Shown here: in pieces, positions 1-10,157 of the stretch | How positions within the stretch are numbered: the stretch's first letter is position 1 | How the letters are laid out: each line of letters starts with the position of its first letter | Source: Cyanobacterium sp. uoEpiScrs1 | Lineage (GTDB): Bacteria; Cyanobacteriota; Cyanobacteriia; Cyanobacteriales; Microcystaceae | NCBI RefSeq assembly: GCF_947331815.1 | Contig: NZ_OX373462.1 | Location: 1,847,376 to 1,911,375, forward strand | Length of the DNA stretch: 64,000 nt | Reading direction: 5' to 3' | Program-made: the position numbers and the translations under genes | The notes under the pieces: generated by a model | Told to the model about the DNA's origin: nothing | Databases searched by the model: none | The model's input: only the letters and a program-made list of their open reading frames with translations

Positions 1-873
1 CTTAACAATGGAGATATTGTAGAAATTATCACGCAGAAAAATGCCCATCCTAGTTTAGACTGGCTTAATTTTGTAGTAACTCCCAGTGCCCGAAATCGTA
101 TTCGTCAGTGGTATAAACGATCACACAGAGACGAAAATTTTGCTCGAGGACGCGAGATGTTAGAAAAAGAATTAGGTAAAAGTGGACTGGATGCTTTATT
201 GAAATCTGATCCCATGCAAAGTGTCGCTGAACGCTGTAATTACCAGTCAGTTGAAGACTTACTAGCAGCCTTAGGATATGGAGAAATTACTCTTAATCAA
301 GTCGCTAACAGACTCAGAGAAATTACTGTTAAGACTCAAGAAGAAAAAGTATCCGATGATAAAACTCAATTTTCTAATTCTTTTCCACTTGCTTTTTGTC
401 CGGTTAAACAAAATAAATCTCCAATTATGGGCGTTGAAGGTTTAGTTTACAATATTGCTGGGTGCTGTCATCCTTTGCCTGGAGAACCCATTATCGGTAT
501 AGTAACAAGGGGAGCTAGAGGCATTTCAATTCACTGTCAAGGGTGTCCTAACGTAAATGATATACTCGGAGATCGCCTAATTCCAGTGCGTTGGAATTCT
601 ACGGAAAACAGTGGACATACCCAAACTTACCCAGTGGATATTTTTATTGAAGCCCTTGATCGTGTAGGAATACTCAAAGATATCTTATCCCGTCTTAGTG
701 ACAACAACATTAATGTTCGAAATGCTGGGGTACAGACCAGGCGTAGCCGGACTGCAATGATTAACTTACGAATTGATATCCGTGACCGTCAACAACTAGA
801 ATATGTCATCACTCAAATTCGGAATCTGAGTGATATCGTCAATGTTCACCGTGTCAATAATATGAAATCTTGA
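1..873 (+). CDS. Rel/SpoT-family (p)ppGpp synthetase/hydrolase, C-terminal part (5' truncated by window edge)
   Basis: The reading frame is open from base 1, so this is the last 290 residues of a longer protein; an internal ATG at 157 is not the start. The first residues (GDIVEIITQKN) are the end of a TGS domain. Around residues 145-185 is the conserved cysteine block with AGCCHPLPGEPIIGIVTRG, followed by CQGCPN. The last 80 residues form an ACT domain (VDIFIEALDRVGILKDIL). Long RSH enzymes make and degrade the alarmone (p)ppGpp during starvation; this regulatory half senses ribosome and tRNA status. The catalytic half lies outside the window, so whether both activities remain cannot be judged. 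crcB follows after 27 bases on the same strand. Confidence 0.93.
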   Translation, partial: LNNGDIVEIITQKNAHPSLDWLNFVVTPSARNRIRQWYKRSHRDENFARGREMLEKELGKSGLDALLKSDPMQSVAERCNYQSVEDLLAALGYGEITLNQVANRLREITVKTQEEKVSDDKTQFSNSFPLAFCPVKQNKSPIMGVEGLVYNIAGCCHPLPGEPIIGIVTRGARGISIHCQGCPNVNDILGDRLIPVRWNSTENSGHTQTYPVDIFIEALDRVGILKDILSRLSDNNINVRNAGVQTRRSRTAMINLRIDIRDRQQLEYVITQIRNLSDIVNVHRVNNMKS

Positions 874-900
874 CAATAAGTACTCTAAATACAATGGTTG

Positions 901-1293
901 ATGAAAAAAATGCAATTCTTACAATTTTTGATAGTATTTCTAGGGGGTGGCTTAGGTAGTTGTTCTCGGTATCTTGTAGTCCAAATTGTTAGTAGTGAGC
1001 TGGGACTCAAATATACCTTTCCCCTAGCGACACTTACCGTTAACATTGTGGGATGTTTTATTATTGGAATTTCTATCGGATTAACTGAAAGATTTCAACT
1101 TCACTCTAATTGGACATTGTTGTTAGCAACGGGATTTTGTGGGGGGTTCACAACCTTTTCTTCTTTCTCTTATGAGAACCATCTCTTGTTAAGGAACAAA
1201 GAATATCTATTAGGATTAAGCTATATATTAATTAGTTTACTTTGGGGGGGGACAGCAACTTTTTTTGCAATCTCTCTTGTGAGGAAAATTTAG
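901..1293 (+). CDS. crcB: Fluoride ion channel CrcB/Fluc
   Basis: A 130-residue, four-helix membrane protein of normal length for the family. The N-terminal GGGLGSCSRY, the TLTVNIVGCF segment with the conserved Asn, and GFCGGFTTFSSFS in helix 3 are the Fluc signature residues that line the pore and bind the central sodium. Fluc channels export fluoride as dimers in the cytoplasmic membrane. ATG at 901 is chosen; a TTG at 898 is in frame directly before it. The gene lies 27 bases after the rel stop and may be co-transcribed with it. No fluoride riboswitch was recognised in this short gap. A hairpin at 1469-1517 could end this transcript as well as that of def. Confidence 0.93.
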   Translation: MKKMQFLQFLIVFLGGGLGSCSRYLVVQIVSSELGLKYTFPLATLTVNIVGCFIIGISIGLTERFQLHSNWTLLLATGFCGGFTTFSSFSYENHLLLRNKEYLLGLSYILISLLWGGTATFFAISLVRKI

Positions 1294-1468
1294 AAAATAA
1301 TTTCTAGATCGCTACATACAAGATAAAAAGTATTCATAAAATCAATAAAGGGTAGATATGTCTTATATAACGCACAAAACAAAGAATTGTTGAGGAAATG
1401 CTGATGTTTGAAATAATACTTCAGTCAGAGGTTTATGATGAAAGAGAGATTCCTAGTAGCTACAATAA

Positions 1469-1517
1469 GGACAATTTTTGTGATCAAAATAGCCCTGTTG
1501 GGTCACAAAAATTGTCC
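1469..1517. terminator. 15-bp hairpin between convergent crcB and def
   Basis: Perfect inverted repeat: arms 1469-1483 and 1503-1517 (GGACAATTTTTGTGA and its complement), loop 19 bases. It lies 25 bases beyond the def stop on the minus strand and 175 bases after crcB, so it probably ends def and may serve both genes. Confidence 0.7.
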
Positions 1518-1542
1518 CTCGTCTGATGTGTTAGTCAACTAG

Positions 1543-2106
1543 TTATTTTACTGGCTTGATAGCCTGCGGAGAAAATCCATTTTTTTGTAGAGCTTCTGTT
1601 AACGCTAGACTATTGTCAACTCGATCAACAAACATTACCCCATTGAGATGATCTATTTCATGTTGAATAACCCGTGCTAATAAATCAGTTACTTGTCGCT
1701 TACATGGTTTGCCTTGTTCATCTTTAAAGGACACTTCAATTACTTCAGGACGAGTCACATCTAAATAAACTCCAGGAATACTTAAACAACCTTCTTCAAC
1801 CAGGGATAAATCTTTAGAAAAACTAGTGATTTTAGGATTAATTAAGACCATAGGTTGATTTGTGGAATCATTAGGGGCACAGTCTATAACAATTAATTGT
1901 TTATGAACCCCCACTTGAGGTGCAGCTAAACCGATTCCATAAGAACTATACATAGTTTGCAACATTTCTTTGACTAGTTTGCGAACAGAACTGTCCACTC
2001 TCGTAATACGTTTGGCGGATTGACGTAGAATGCGATCACCTAAATAGTGAATATCCAACGGAGGATTTTCTAATTTTTCTTTTTCTACAGCGATTACAGA
2101 AGTCAT
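1543..2106 (-). CDS. def: Peptide deformylase
   Basis: 187 residues with all three deformylase motifs: GIGLAAPQVG (about residues 58-67), EGCLSIPG (about 104-111) and QHEIDHLNG (about 148-156). The Cys of motif 2 and both His of HExxH bind the catalytic metal, and the Glu is the base. The enzyme removes the formyl group from the N-terminal Met of nascent proteins in the cytosol. The MTSVIAVEKEK N-terminal extension is of the cyanobacterial type. It lies 316 bases downstream of chlI on the same strand, so read-through is possible but not shown. A strong hairpin follows the gene. Confidence 0.96.
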   Translation of the reverse strand: MTSVIAVEKEKLENPPLDIHYLGDRILRQSAKRITRVDSSVRKLVKEMLQTMYSSYGIGLAAPQVGVHKQLIVIDCAPNDSTNQPMVLINPKITSFSKDLSLVEEGCLSIPGVYLDVTRPEVIEVSFKDEQGKPCKRQVTDLLARVIQHEIDHLNGVMFVDRVDNSLALTEALQKNGFSPQAIKPVK

Positions 2107-2422
2107 AGGACTTTTAGCAGAGCAGTGGTTGGGCGATTCCCTAATTAACCTTGATCTTAACGAATTTTTTTAAGTTTAGCTCGACTATGCTCCTAGATAG
2201 ATAACGAGAAATAACAATAGATAATTTATGACACAAACACAGAACTTGCAAATCTTTAATTCATCTAATTTTATTGTAAGAGAGAATATCTTCAAAAGAG
2301 ATTCAGGACCTTTTTGCTAATTTCCATTTAAACTAGATTTATGTTATAAACTTTAAACTTACTTGACAGTTCTTAAAACTAATCTCGACTCGAGGCTACT
2401 TTTTGTATAATTTTATCCTATT
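2107..2422. other. Gene-free spacer between chlI and def
   Basis: AT-rich and without a coding-looking frame or a clear terminator. It must hold the def promoter if def is not read from chlI. I see no repeat or RNA gene. Confidence 0.5.
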
Positions 2423-3499
2423 TTAATATTCTTCCGTTTCTAAGCCAAACACTTGGTTAAAAACCTTGTTAACTTTGCAACCAGAATCAATAGTTTCAAG
2501 GGGATCTTTACGAAGTCGGTGACGTAAACATAATACAATGGTACGACGAATATCACTTATAGTGACATCTGTCCGTGCCTCTAGAGCGGCTAACGCTTTA
2601 GAGGCACGGTTAGCAACAATATCTCCCCTCAGTCCATCTACATCTAGTATCGAGCAAACTTCAGAAACTTTAATCCGCAAATCATAGTCGATATTAACTT
2701 GTTTGAGAAGTTTTTGGGCTCTAACTAAGTTATTCTGAAGTTCTTCTTGCTGTAATCGACATTCATGATGAAATTTTTGTGGATCTTGGTCGAATTCCGA
2801 GCGTTGCTCTACAATTTTTACTCTCAGCTCTGGTTCCTTAATGGTATGAATTTCTGCATGCATTCCGAAACGATCAAGCAATTGAGGTCGCAATTCTCCT
2901 TCTTCTGGGTTTCCTGAGCCAATTAGGACAAACCGCGCAGGATGACGCACAGAAATCCCTTCCCGTTCTACTGTATTCCAACCACTAGCTGCTGAATCAA
3001 GAAGAACATCTACAAGGTGATCATCGAGGAGGTTAACCTCATCTACGTAGATGATACCACGATTGGCTGTAGCCAAGAGTCCAGGTTCAAAAGCTTTTAC
3101 CCCTTCTGTGAGGGCTTTTTCAATATCGATTGAACCACAGACTCTATCTTCGGTAGCGCCTAAAGGAAGATCCACCATCGTAACTTTTTTCTTAACGACT
3201 TGAAGAGAAATATTTTCTTTCAGTTGTTGACGGACATAATCACTCATTAAGTCAGGGTCATCGGGGTCAGAGTTAAAGGGATCATCAGCTACCACATTAA
3301 TTTCGGGAAGTAAATCTGCTAATGCACGAATAGTAGTAGATTTTCCGGTTCCACGATCACCCATAATCATTACACCACCGATTTTAGGGTCAATGATATT
3401 GAGCAGCAAAGCCAATTTCATCTCTCCCTGACCGACAATGGCAGTGAAAGGAAAAACAATGCGATGAGTTCTTGTAGGTGCCTCAAGGATTGAAGTCAT
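2423..3499 (-). CDS. chlI: Magnesium chelatase ATPase subunit I
   Basis: 358 residues, the usual length of cyanobacterial ChlI. The AAA+ Walker A is GDRGTGKST (about residues 47-55) and Walker B is [15 protein letters not shown] (about 149-163); the sensor region [19 protein letters not shown] and the C-terminal helical lid are present. With ChlD and ChlH it inserts Mg2+ into protoporphyrin IX, the first step of chlorophyll synthesis after the heme branch point. The gene has no visible inactivating change, which implies that chlorophyll synthesis is still under selection. It is transcribed away from a 1.1-kb spacer. acsF, for a later step, lies about 13 kb away. Confidence 0.97.
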   Translation of the reverse strand: MTSILEAPTRTHRIVFPFTAIVGQGEMKLALLLNIIDPKIGGVMIMGDRGTGKSTTIRALADLLPEINVVADDPFNSDPDDPDLMSDYVRQQLKENISLQVVKKKVTMVDLPLGATEDRVCGSIDIEKALTEGVKAFEPGLLATANRGIIYVDEVNLLDDHLVDVLLDSAASGWNTVEREGISVRHPARFVLIGSGNPEEGELRPQLLDRFGMHAEIHTIKEPELRVKIVEQRSEFDQDPQKFHHECRLQQEELQNNLVRAQKLLKQVNIDYDLRIKVSEVCSILDVDGLRGDIVANRASKALAALEARTDVTISDIRRTIVLCLRHRLRKDPLETIDSGCKVNKVFNQVFGLETEEY

Positions 3500-3782
3500 G
3501 AGAGTTACCTAAAGTTTTGTTTGATGCAGTTTGACATAACCATCATTTAGTCAACACTCTCTATTGTGCCATATCGTCATAAGTATCAGGGAAATGGAAG
3601 ATATCAAAAATAAACTAATAATATTTTTTATTTCAGTCCAATTTAATAAATTGTCATATTTCAATGTCCCAAAAATTTAAAAATTATTACATATAAAATT
3701 AAGGAAGTTGTAGAGTAAAAATGTACTCAATGTAGAATATATTGCTTAGTTTATGACAATATGTTCTAGAGTTATTTATATC

Positions 3783-3884
3783 ATGACTACTATCCAGCTA
3801 ATTCCAGACCTAATGGTCTTCGCCCATTTTGTATGTAATATCATTGAGATTATGATCACAGAAATAAGAAAAATATATAGCTAA
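3783..3884 (+). CDS. Candidate 33-residue small protein, unknown
   Basis: ATG at 3783 opens 33 codons (MTTIQLIPDLMVFAHFVCNI...) ending at TAA 3882-3884. The first two thirds are clearly richer in G+C than the surrounding DNA, as in real genes of this window. The stop codon touches a strong hairpin, the same layout as at several certain genes here. An in-frame ATG at 3753 would give 43 residues. The sequence has one weakly hydrophobic stretch and does not match petG, petL, petM or the small photosystem I subunits as I know them. No good ribosome-binding site is visible. It may be a real small protein or the tail of a decayed gene. Confidence 0.3.
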   Translation: MTTIQLIPDLMVFAHFVCNIIEIMITEIRKIYS

Positions 3885-3921
3885 AGTAATTAGTTTTGTT
3901 TTTTGCAAGACTAATTACTTT
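3883..3921 (+). terminator. Hairpin with T-rich tail after the candidate small ORF
   Basis: Arms 3883-3894 and 3910-3921 (AAAGTAATTAGT and its complement), extended inward by about four pairs and followed by TATTCG. No established gene ends here; the only candidate is the 33-codon ORF whose stop overlaps the left arm. Confidence 0.5.
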
Positions 3922-4563
3922 TATTCGTGCCTTTTATTACATAAAAATTATGTTTTTTGTTACTAAGCTTAGTTAACAAGTATAGAGTTTTAATCGTGTG
4001 CTATTTTTTCTAGGTACTGGTAATGCAGCAAGATAAAATATTGAAGTTCTATCATTTATATTTATCCATATAAGACTATTTACTAATTATAATTCTATTT
4101 TTATCTCTTCAGATTAGTCATAATTATTCAAGACTTTAGGTCTATCAAGATAGATATTTGTTTGTATTGAATGAACTTGGTAGTTATATATATGTAATTA
4201 CAATAGAAGTTTACTGATTACAGCAAGAAATAGATATATTAGCTAGCTTTAATTAATAGTTAAAAATTTACAGTTAATATCCAAATAAACAAATATTTAT
4301 CATTATCATGGTTATTTTTTTGTATAACTTTAAACTAGGTCAGTTTCAATAAAATTATTGGTACAGTATTTGCTATCCAAATTATAAACAAACACTACAT
4401 TAATATCAATATATTTCATGAGGAATTCAAATATTATTGGATACTTTATAGTTGAATTTGACCATACTATGACAAACTACTCTTCAAAGTTATGGTACTT
4501 ATAATCTTAATGAAATTATTTTTCTCAGTTGTCTGAATTATATTTAGCAAACTCTTAGAAATG

Positions 4564-4610
4564 ATAAAACCTAAGTAAGATAGACAAAGTCTATCTTACT
4601 TAGGTTTTAT
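4564..4610 (-). terminator. 22-bp perfect hairpin directly after the minus-strand gene
   Basis: Arms 4564-4585 and 4589-4610 pair perfectly with a three-base loop (AAA). The right arm abuts the TAA stop at 4611-4613, so on the minus strand the stem begins immediately after the stop codon. Confidence 0.8.
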
Positions 4611-4973
4611 TTAAAGAGAATCTTGATATATTTGTCGTTTTCTAACAGGAATTATTAAGGAAGTTCCTTCCCCGACAGGAGGATAGATCTGTATTTTTCC
4701 GCGCTCAGTAAAATTTTGTAAATAATACCCTAGAATTGCAACACGTTTAAGAATACGTAAATTAGTTGAATGATCAGGACAGGTAATTACTAAAGTTAAT
4801 ACATTAAGGGAACTGGTAAGATACCATCCACACTGGGACAATAAGGTTTGGAGTGAGCAATCGCAAGATTCATAGAAATGTTGACCGATGATTTCATCAA
4901 GTCTCCGTTGCAGTCCGAAGTCCGTCGTACTTTGCATAGGTAAGTCTTCGGGGGGAAGGAAGGGAGTGTTCAT
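4611..4973 (-). CDS. Hypothetical protein, 120 residues
   Basis: I do not recognise the family. The frame has the codon pattern of the certain genes here, ends at a perfect 22-bp hairpin and starts with ATG, so it is probably real. The protein begins MNTPFLPPEDLPMQSTTDFG and has no membrane segment or signal peptide. Its C-terminal half (YLQNFTERGKIQIYPPVGEGTSL, then IPVRKR) looks like a small alpha/beta domain. Two Cys (ESCDCSLQTLLSQCGW) lie close together. It is likely a cyanobacterial conserved protein of unknown role. Spacers of 1.1 kb and 0.9 kb isolate it, so neighbours give no clue. Confidence 0.7.
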   Translation of the reverse strand: MNTPFLPPEDLPMQSTTDFGLQRRLDEIIGQHFYESCDCSLQTLLSQCGWYLTSSLNVLTLVITCPDHSTNLRILKRVAILGYYLQNFTERGKIQIYPPVGEGTSLIIPVRKRQIYQDSL

Positions 4974-5855
4974 GAGAAGTATGAGTTAGATATCGGTTAT
5001 CTTCTCTATTATCTAATGTTGATGGACACTTATGAAAAATAATATAGAAAAAGATATAAAAAAAGTTATTTTTATTTAATATATTTCTTTAAATTTAATG
5101 TGATGATTTTATTATTTTCAGAAAAAATATCAATAAGTTAAGTATAAACCCATAAAATTACCGATATTTATGAAATCTAAATATAACCGTCTATATAAAA
5201 TTAATTATATTGGTAATTAATTTTATATAGCTAGCTTTTAAAATATTTAACTTAATTAAGTTGTTTTTTAATGGTAAATATCACAAATACCTTGATTATT
5301 AATTCTGTCACGACAATGACAATTCAAATATTGCTCTAAGAACACTATTTTCTAATAATAAAAAAAATAAAATTTTTACTCAGTCTTTTATAAAAATATT
5401 CTTCACTTTAGACATGTTTGTGATTTGTTTACTATTTTGTTATTTGCCAACTAATTATATACATAACTAGACTTATTTTAAAATAAATTGATACTTATAA
5501 GTTCAAAAGTAAGTAGCTATAGGTTAAAATCTTATTGAGTTAAAGTTTGTGTCTAAATAACAATTATAATATTTATTTATATCCACTTCTTAGAGGAAAA
5601 ACAAATCAGAACTGTTGTGAATATAGATAAAAAATTTTTTATTGCATGTAATGATTTGAATTTTTATCTATTAGCTATTGTTTTCTTTCACTGTTGAAAT
5701 ATAAGGTTAATCTATAATTGACAATATTTCTCTTGTGGGTCTAGCACTTTATCTCCTTTTGCCTTCTTAAATGAGTTTAGGTGATAGTTCATCGTGAAAG
5801 TTTGAGAGTTTTGCAATACAGTGGTAAGAGTTCAAATAATTACTGCTTAAAATCT
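4974..5855. other. Gene-free spacer with an orphan hairpin
   Basis: About 0.9 kb of AT-rich DNA between two divergent genes. It must hold both promoters. A 17-bp perfect inverted repeat lies at 5191-5230 where no gene ends. Nothing else coding is visible. Confidence 0.5.
5191..5230. repeat. Orphan 17-bp perfect inverted repeat
   Basis: Arms 5191-5207 and 5214-5230 (CTATATAAAATTAATTA and complement), six-base loop TATTGG. It lies between divergently transcribed genes, so it cannot be the terminator of either. It may be a leftover terminator of a lost gene or end a small RNA. Confidence 0.55.
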
Positions 5856-6635
5856 ATGACTCAATCTATCAAAAATAAAAATTTATATTCCCGTTCTGAA
5901 AAGAACCCTATTATCATTGCTCAAGACGTGGAAAAATGGTACGACAATAACTTTCATGTGTTGCGGGGAGTCAGTCTTCGGGTTAATCCTCAAGAAGTAG
6001 TGGTCATTATGGGACCATCAGGGTCAGGTAAATCTACTTTTATTCGCACTTTTAATGCCTTAGAGTCTTATCAAAGGGGTAATGTCATCGTTGATGGCGT
6101 AGAACTTTCTCATGACCTTAAAAATATTGAAACTATTCGTCGGGAAGTAGGTATGGTGTTTCAGCAATTTAATCTATTTCCCCATCTAACAGTACTTAAT
6201 AATGTTACTCTGGCTCCTATCTGGGTTCGTCGCCAAAAAAAAGAAAAAGCAGAGGTGATAGCAATGCAGTTACTTGAGAAGGTAGGTATCCTCAAACAGG
6301 CACACAAATATCCAGGTCAACTATCAGGAGGACAACAACAACGAGTAGCGATTGCCCGCGCACTAGCTATGCAACCCAAGATTATGTTATTTGATGAACC
6401 AACTTCAGCCTTGGATCCAGAAATGATTAAAGAAGTGTTAGATACTATGCGAACTTTAGCCAAATCTGGGATGACTATGGTCTGCGTCACCCATGAAGTA
6501 GGGTTTGCAAGGGAAGTTGCTGATCGTGTAGTTTTTATGGATGGAGGGAAAATTGTTGAAGTGGCGACTCCTGAAGAATTTTTTAATAACCCTAAAGCAG
6601 AAAGATCCCAACAATTCTTATCTCAGATTTTATGA
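5856..6635 (+). CDS. Amino-acid ABC transporter ATP-binding protein (GlnQ-like)
   Basis: 259 residues from ATG 5856, the usual GlnQ/BgtA size; an in-frame GTG at 5781 would add 25 poorly supported residues. Walker A is GPSGSGKST (about 53-61), followed by [17 protein letters not shown] (Q-loop), [15 protein letters not shown] (signature), Walker [15 protein letters not shown] and the switch His in [15 protein letters not shown]. These are typical of polar amino-acid uptake ATPases. The protein would energise import at the cytoplasmic membrane, but no permease or binding-protein gene is next to it: 0.6-0.9 kb empty spacers flank it. It must work with subunits encoded elsewhere, or be left over from an operon. 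Confidence 0.92.
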   Translation: MTQSIKNKNLYSRSEKNPIIIAQDVEKWYDNNFHVLRGVSLRVNPQEVVVIMGPSGSGKSTFIRTFNALESYQRGNVIVDGVELSHDLKNIETIRREVGMVFQQFNLFPHLTVLNNVTLAPIWVRRQKKEKAEVIAMQLLEKVGILKQAHKYPGQLSGGQQQRVAIARALAMQPKIMLFDEPTSALDPEMIKEVLDTMRTLAKSGMTMVCVTHEVGFAREVADRVVFMDGGKIVEVATPEEFFNNPKAERSQQFLSQIL

Positions 6636-7280
6636 TTTTAATAGCATTATTTTGCTCTAACAACCAACCAAATAATAATTAAGTGGATAACCTATAAAGT
6701 TGAGCAAATTTTTATAATGTGACCTCAATTAAATTCAAAAATATAGTTATTGTTGCTAATGTCTGCACAAAAGATTTAATGGAATTACAGTATTAACTTA
6801 AATAGTTATTACTAATAGTTTAGATTATAATATTTTTAACAGCATCTAGAGACAAAGTAAATTTATATTTCTTTATAGATTGAGGATGGATACTAGCAAG
6901 TATATAGTCATATATTTTTGCCCCTAGTTTATAAATTTATTTAATATGAACATCACTTTAATTTTGATTAGTTATTTAAGAACATATTTGTATTACCCTA
7001 CCATAGGGAATAGAAAATAACTAATCAAAATGTTACTAAATGGCACTGTATATAAACACTACTAAATATTAGACTAAGAAGTTATTATTTATGCCCATTG
7101 CAGCATAATTCAAATAATAATTGATTAAAAGAATAATTTGTAGATTGATAACCTTTACCAATTAAATCTAAATTATCAGTTCCATATAAATAAGATAATT
7201 AACGTAAGGTTATTCTCGTGTTCTCTGTCTCCTAATAAACAATAAACTAGATAAAGAATTATAGAAAGAGTGTAAAGTGA
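6636..7280. other. Gene-free spacer with nested hairpin
   Basis: 645 bases, AT-rich. It contains a 17-bp perfect inverted repeat (6961-6977 with 7015-7031) enclosing a smaller stem. The thrS promoter should lie near 7150-7270. No coding frame is evident. Confidence 0.5.
6961..7031. repeat. Nested inverted repeat, 17-bp outer stem
   Basis: Outer arms 6961-6977 and 7015-7031 (ATTTTGATTAGTTATTT and complement). The 37-base loop holds a second small stem (CCCT/AGGG around 6996-7008). It is 325 bases past the ABC gene and 250 before thrS, so it belongs to neither in an obvious way. Confidence 0.5.
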
Positions 7281-9113
7281 ATGGTTAACCAGTCTACTAC
7301 TGACCTTGAAGTATCCCCGGAAATCAATCCGATTAAACTCCCCCGTACCAGCGAGTCTGATAAAGTCAAGCGTATTCGCCATACAACTTCCCACATTATG
7401 GCTATGGCAGTTCAGAAACTTTTCCCTAAAGCCCAAGTGACCATTGGACCTTGGACTGAAACGGGGTTTTACTATGACTTTGATATTCCTGAACCTTTCA
7501 CTGAACAGAATCTCAAGGCCATTAAAAAAGAAATGGTTAAAATCATAAAACGTAAACTTCCAATCATCTGTGAAGAAGTAACTCCAGAGGAAGCGAAAAA
7601 ACGTATTACTGAGCTTAAAGAACCCTATAAACTCGAAATACTTGAAGGACTTAAACCCCCTATTACCCTTTATTATTTGGGAGATCAATGGTGGGATCTT
7701 TGCGCAGGACCCCATGTAGAAACTACTGGAGATATTAATCCCAGAGCATTTGATCTCGAAAGTGTAGCCGGAGCTTATTGGAGAGGAGATGAAACAAAAG
7801 CACAACTACAACGTATTTATGGAACTGCGTGGGAAACCCCCGAACAATTAGCTGAATATAAACGACGCAAGGAAGAAGCGCTAAAACGAGATCATCGTAA
7901 ATTAGGTAAAGAATTAGGGTTATTTATCTTCTCTGACTCCGTAGGACCAGGTTTACCACTATGGACTCCGAAAGGGACTATAGTTCGGTTTACTTTAGAA
8001 GATTTTCTAAGAAAAGAACAAATTAAACGAGGTTATCTTGGAGTAGTAACCCCTCATATTGGTCGGATTGATCTCTTTAAGACTTCAGGTCATTGGCAAA
8101 ATTACAAAAATGATATGTTTCCTATGATGGCAGAAAATGCTGAGGAAGCAGCACAAGAAACGGGGTTTGTTCTTAAACCAATGAATTGTCCTTTCCATAT
8201 CCAAATTTATAAAAGTGAGTTGCGCTCTTACCGTGATTTACCAATTAGGTTTGCAGAATTTGGCACAGTTTATAGATATGAACAGTCGGGCGAATTAGGA
8301 GGATTAACTCGCGTTCGTGGGTTTACTGTTGACGACTCTCATTTATTCGTCACTCCTGATCAATTAGATACAGAATTTTTGAATGTGGTCGACTTGATTC
8401 TTACTGTTTTTAAAAGTTTGCAACTAAATAATTTTAAGGCTAGATTAAGTTTCAGAGGTGAGGAGTTAGATAAATATATTGGGTCTAACGAAGTTTGGGA
8501 AAAATCTCAGAATGCTATTCGTCGCGCAGTACAAACTTTAGAAATGGACTATTTTGAAGCGCCGGGAGAAGCAGCTTTTTACGGTCCTAAATTAGACTTT
8601 ATCTTTCAAGATGCTTTAGAAAGAGAATGGCAATTAGGAACAGTTCAAGTTGACTATAACTTACCTCAACGATTTGGATTAGAATATATAGCAGAAAATG
8701 GAACTCGTCAACGTCCAGTTATGATTCACAGAGCCCCATTTGGCTCTTTAGAAAGATTAATTGGTATTCTAATTGAAGAGTATGCTGGAGATTTTCCTTT
8801 ATGGTTATCTCCTATCCAGATACGTATTTTACCTGTCAGTGATGTTCAATTAGATTTTACTAAAGAAATAGTAAATAAAATGCAAAAATTAGGCATTCGC
8901 GCAGAAGCAGACACTTCTAGAGAAAGGTTAAGTAAAATGATTCGTAATTCTGAAAAACAGAAAATACCTGTGATGGCAATTGCAGGCGCAAAAGAAGTGG
9001 AGTCTAACAGTTTAAGTATTCGGACTCGTACATCGGGTGAATTGGGAGTAATGGAAGTTTATGAAGTTATAGAAAAGTTAACTGAAGCTATCACTAATTG
9101 TACTAATTTTTAA
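7281..9113 (+). CDS. thrS: Threonyl-tRNA synthetase
   Basis: 610 residues. The N-terminal TGS domain of E. coli ThrS is absent, as in other cyanobacterial enzymes of this length. The editing domain shows HTTSHIMAMAV (about residues 34-44) and CAGPHVETTG. The class II core shows KPMNCPFHIQIYKSELRSYRDLPIRFAEFGTVYR (motif 2 region), FTVDDSH and the motif 3 region MIHRAPFGSLERLIGILIEEYAG. The anticodon-binding domain follows (PIQIRILPVSD). It charges tRNA-Thr in the cytosol and hydrolyses mischarged Ser-tRNA. A short hairpin follows at 9120. The gene stands alone between spacers. Confidence 0.97.
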   Translation: MVNQSTTDLEVSPEINPIKLPRTSESDKVKRIRHTTSHIMAMAVQKLFPKAQVTIGPWTETGFYYDFDIPEPFTEQNLKAIKKEMVKIIKRKLPIICEEVTPEEAKKRITELKEPYKLEILEGLKPPITLYYLGDQWWDLCAGPHVETTGDINPRAFDLESVAGAYWRGDETKAQLQRIYGTAWETPEQLAEYKRRKEEALKRDHRKLGKELGLFIFSDSVGPGLPLWTPKGTIVRFTLEDFLRKEQIKRGYLGVVTPHIGRIDLFKTSGHWQNYKNDMFPMMAENAEEAAQETGFVLKPMNCPFHIQIYKSELRSYRDLPIRFAEFGTVYRYEQSGELGGLTRVRGFTVDDSHLFVTPDQLDTEFLNVVDLILTVFKSLQLNNFKARLSFRGEELDKYIGSNEVWEKSQNAIRRAVQTLEMDYFEAPGEAAFYGPKLDFIFQDALEREWQLGTVQVDYNLPQRFGLEYIAENGTRQRPVMIHRAPFGSLERLIGILIEEYAGDFPLWLSPIQIRILPVSDVQLDFTKEIVNKMQKLGIRAEADTSRERLSKMIRNSEKQKIPVMAIAGAKEVESNSLSIRTRTSGELGVMEVYEVIEKLTEAITNCTNF

Positions 9114-10157
9114 ATTTATGGGTGAGTAATACTCACCCTATATTAACCAACTCAATCATTAACTAGTTTAAAAATTTTTAAAATTTAAAAATCTGTAATG
9201 TAAGCACAAAAAATATAATAATAAAATTTAGTCGCAAATCATAGGTTTGCAAGAAGCTGTTACATTAGAAGAATATATTTTTTATTTATAACTTTAGATG
9301 TATAGATAATTTTTTCTATTATCAAATCTTACTTGATCTAGATAAATTATTTTTTTATTTTTTTTAAAACACTTTTTATCTTAGTTTATTTATATTCTAA
9401 TATTTATCAACATTGTCTCATATAATTTTTGTCTTTTACAAGCATATAATCTAGTTTTTTAAAAAAGTTATTGTTGTTCTTTATAAGAACTTTGATTGTT
9501 ATCTATTTTTATTTTTATTATATGTTTAGTATTAATAATTACAGTATCGTTTCTTTGCTATTTTTAACCGTAAATTTAAAATATCACGACTAATTTAGAG
9601 GAATTGTATATTTTGATTTTTTATATATACTTTATACTACTCACATAACAAATAACACCATATTTAAACTCATGAAGTAAGCAAGTAAATAAGCTATAAA
9701 TTAATGATCAAATCACAACGATTATTTCGTTTAAATGATATAAAAATATAGATAAGTATATAGCTTGATTTTAAACGGCAATATCTATAATTTAATACAA
9801 TCTTTCTAGAGTTTATTAAATTAATTTTCTGTGCAATTATCATAATAATATGAGTATTGTCTTCTTTTCTAGTCTTTTTTCTTATCTCTTAAGCTATCTT
9901 GATATCTTTTATTGTATGTTTAAACTATAAGTTTATGAGTCCGTCTATACAAAGTTAGTTTTATAGAAAGCAGTCGTTCTTATTTACCTTATAGTTGCAT
10001 ATATATTCTATCTCTAGAACTTATAAATTAAACTATCATGTATATCTTCATCATTGTATGTAAAAAGACAATGATCTTGAACTCAGTGCAATGATAGGAT
10101 TGTAAGTAGTTAGATATCTCTAACCGTAATCATTAACTATTTAGTATAGAATTACCA
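9114..10157. other. 1-kb gene-free spacer between thrS and cysS
   Basis: Very AT-rich, many stops in all frames, no coding-like patch. Besides the thrS hairpin I see one 8-bp stem (10050-10057 with 10068-10075, ATCATTGT/ACAATGAT), about 80 bases before cysS, which may be in its leader. Confidence 0.5.
9120..9138 (+). terminator. Short hairpin after thrS
   Basis: GGGTGAGT (9120-9127) pairs with ACTCACCC (9131-9138) across a three-base loop, seven bases after the thrS stop. No long T-tract follows. Confidence 0.6.

Larger units (their letters stand above)
3500..4610. other. Long AT-rich gene-poor spacer upstream of chlI
   Basis: About 1.1 kb without a long reading frame. It holds a candidate 33-codon ORF at 3783-3884 that runs into a hairpin at 3883-3921, and the hairpin that ends the next minus-strand gene (4564-4610). 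The rest is very AT-rich, looks non-coding and may be eroded former genes. The chlI promoter must lie near 3500-3600. Confidence 0.5.

Noticed and set aside
7176-7805. 209-codon frame on the minus strand
   Set aside because: It lies antisense to the certain gene thrS and has Phe/Ser-rich composition typical of a shadow frame.
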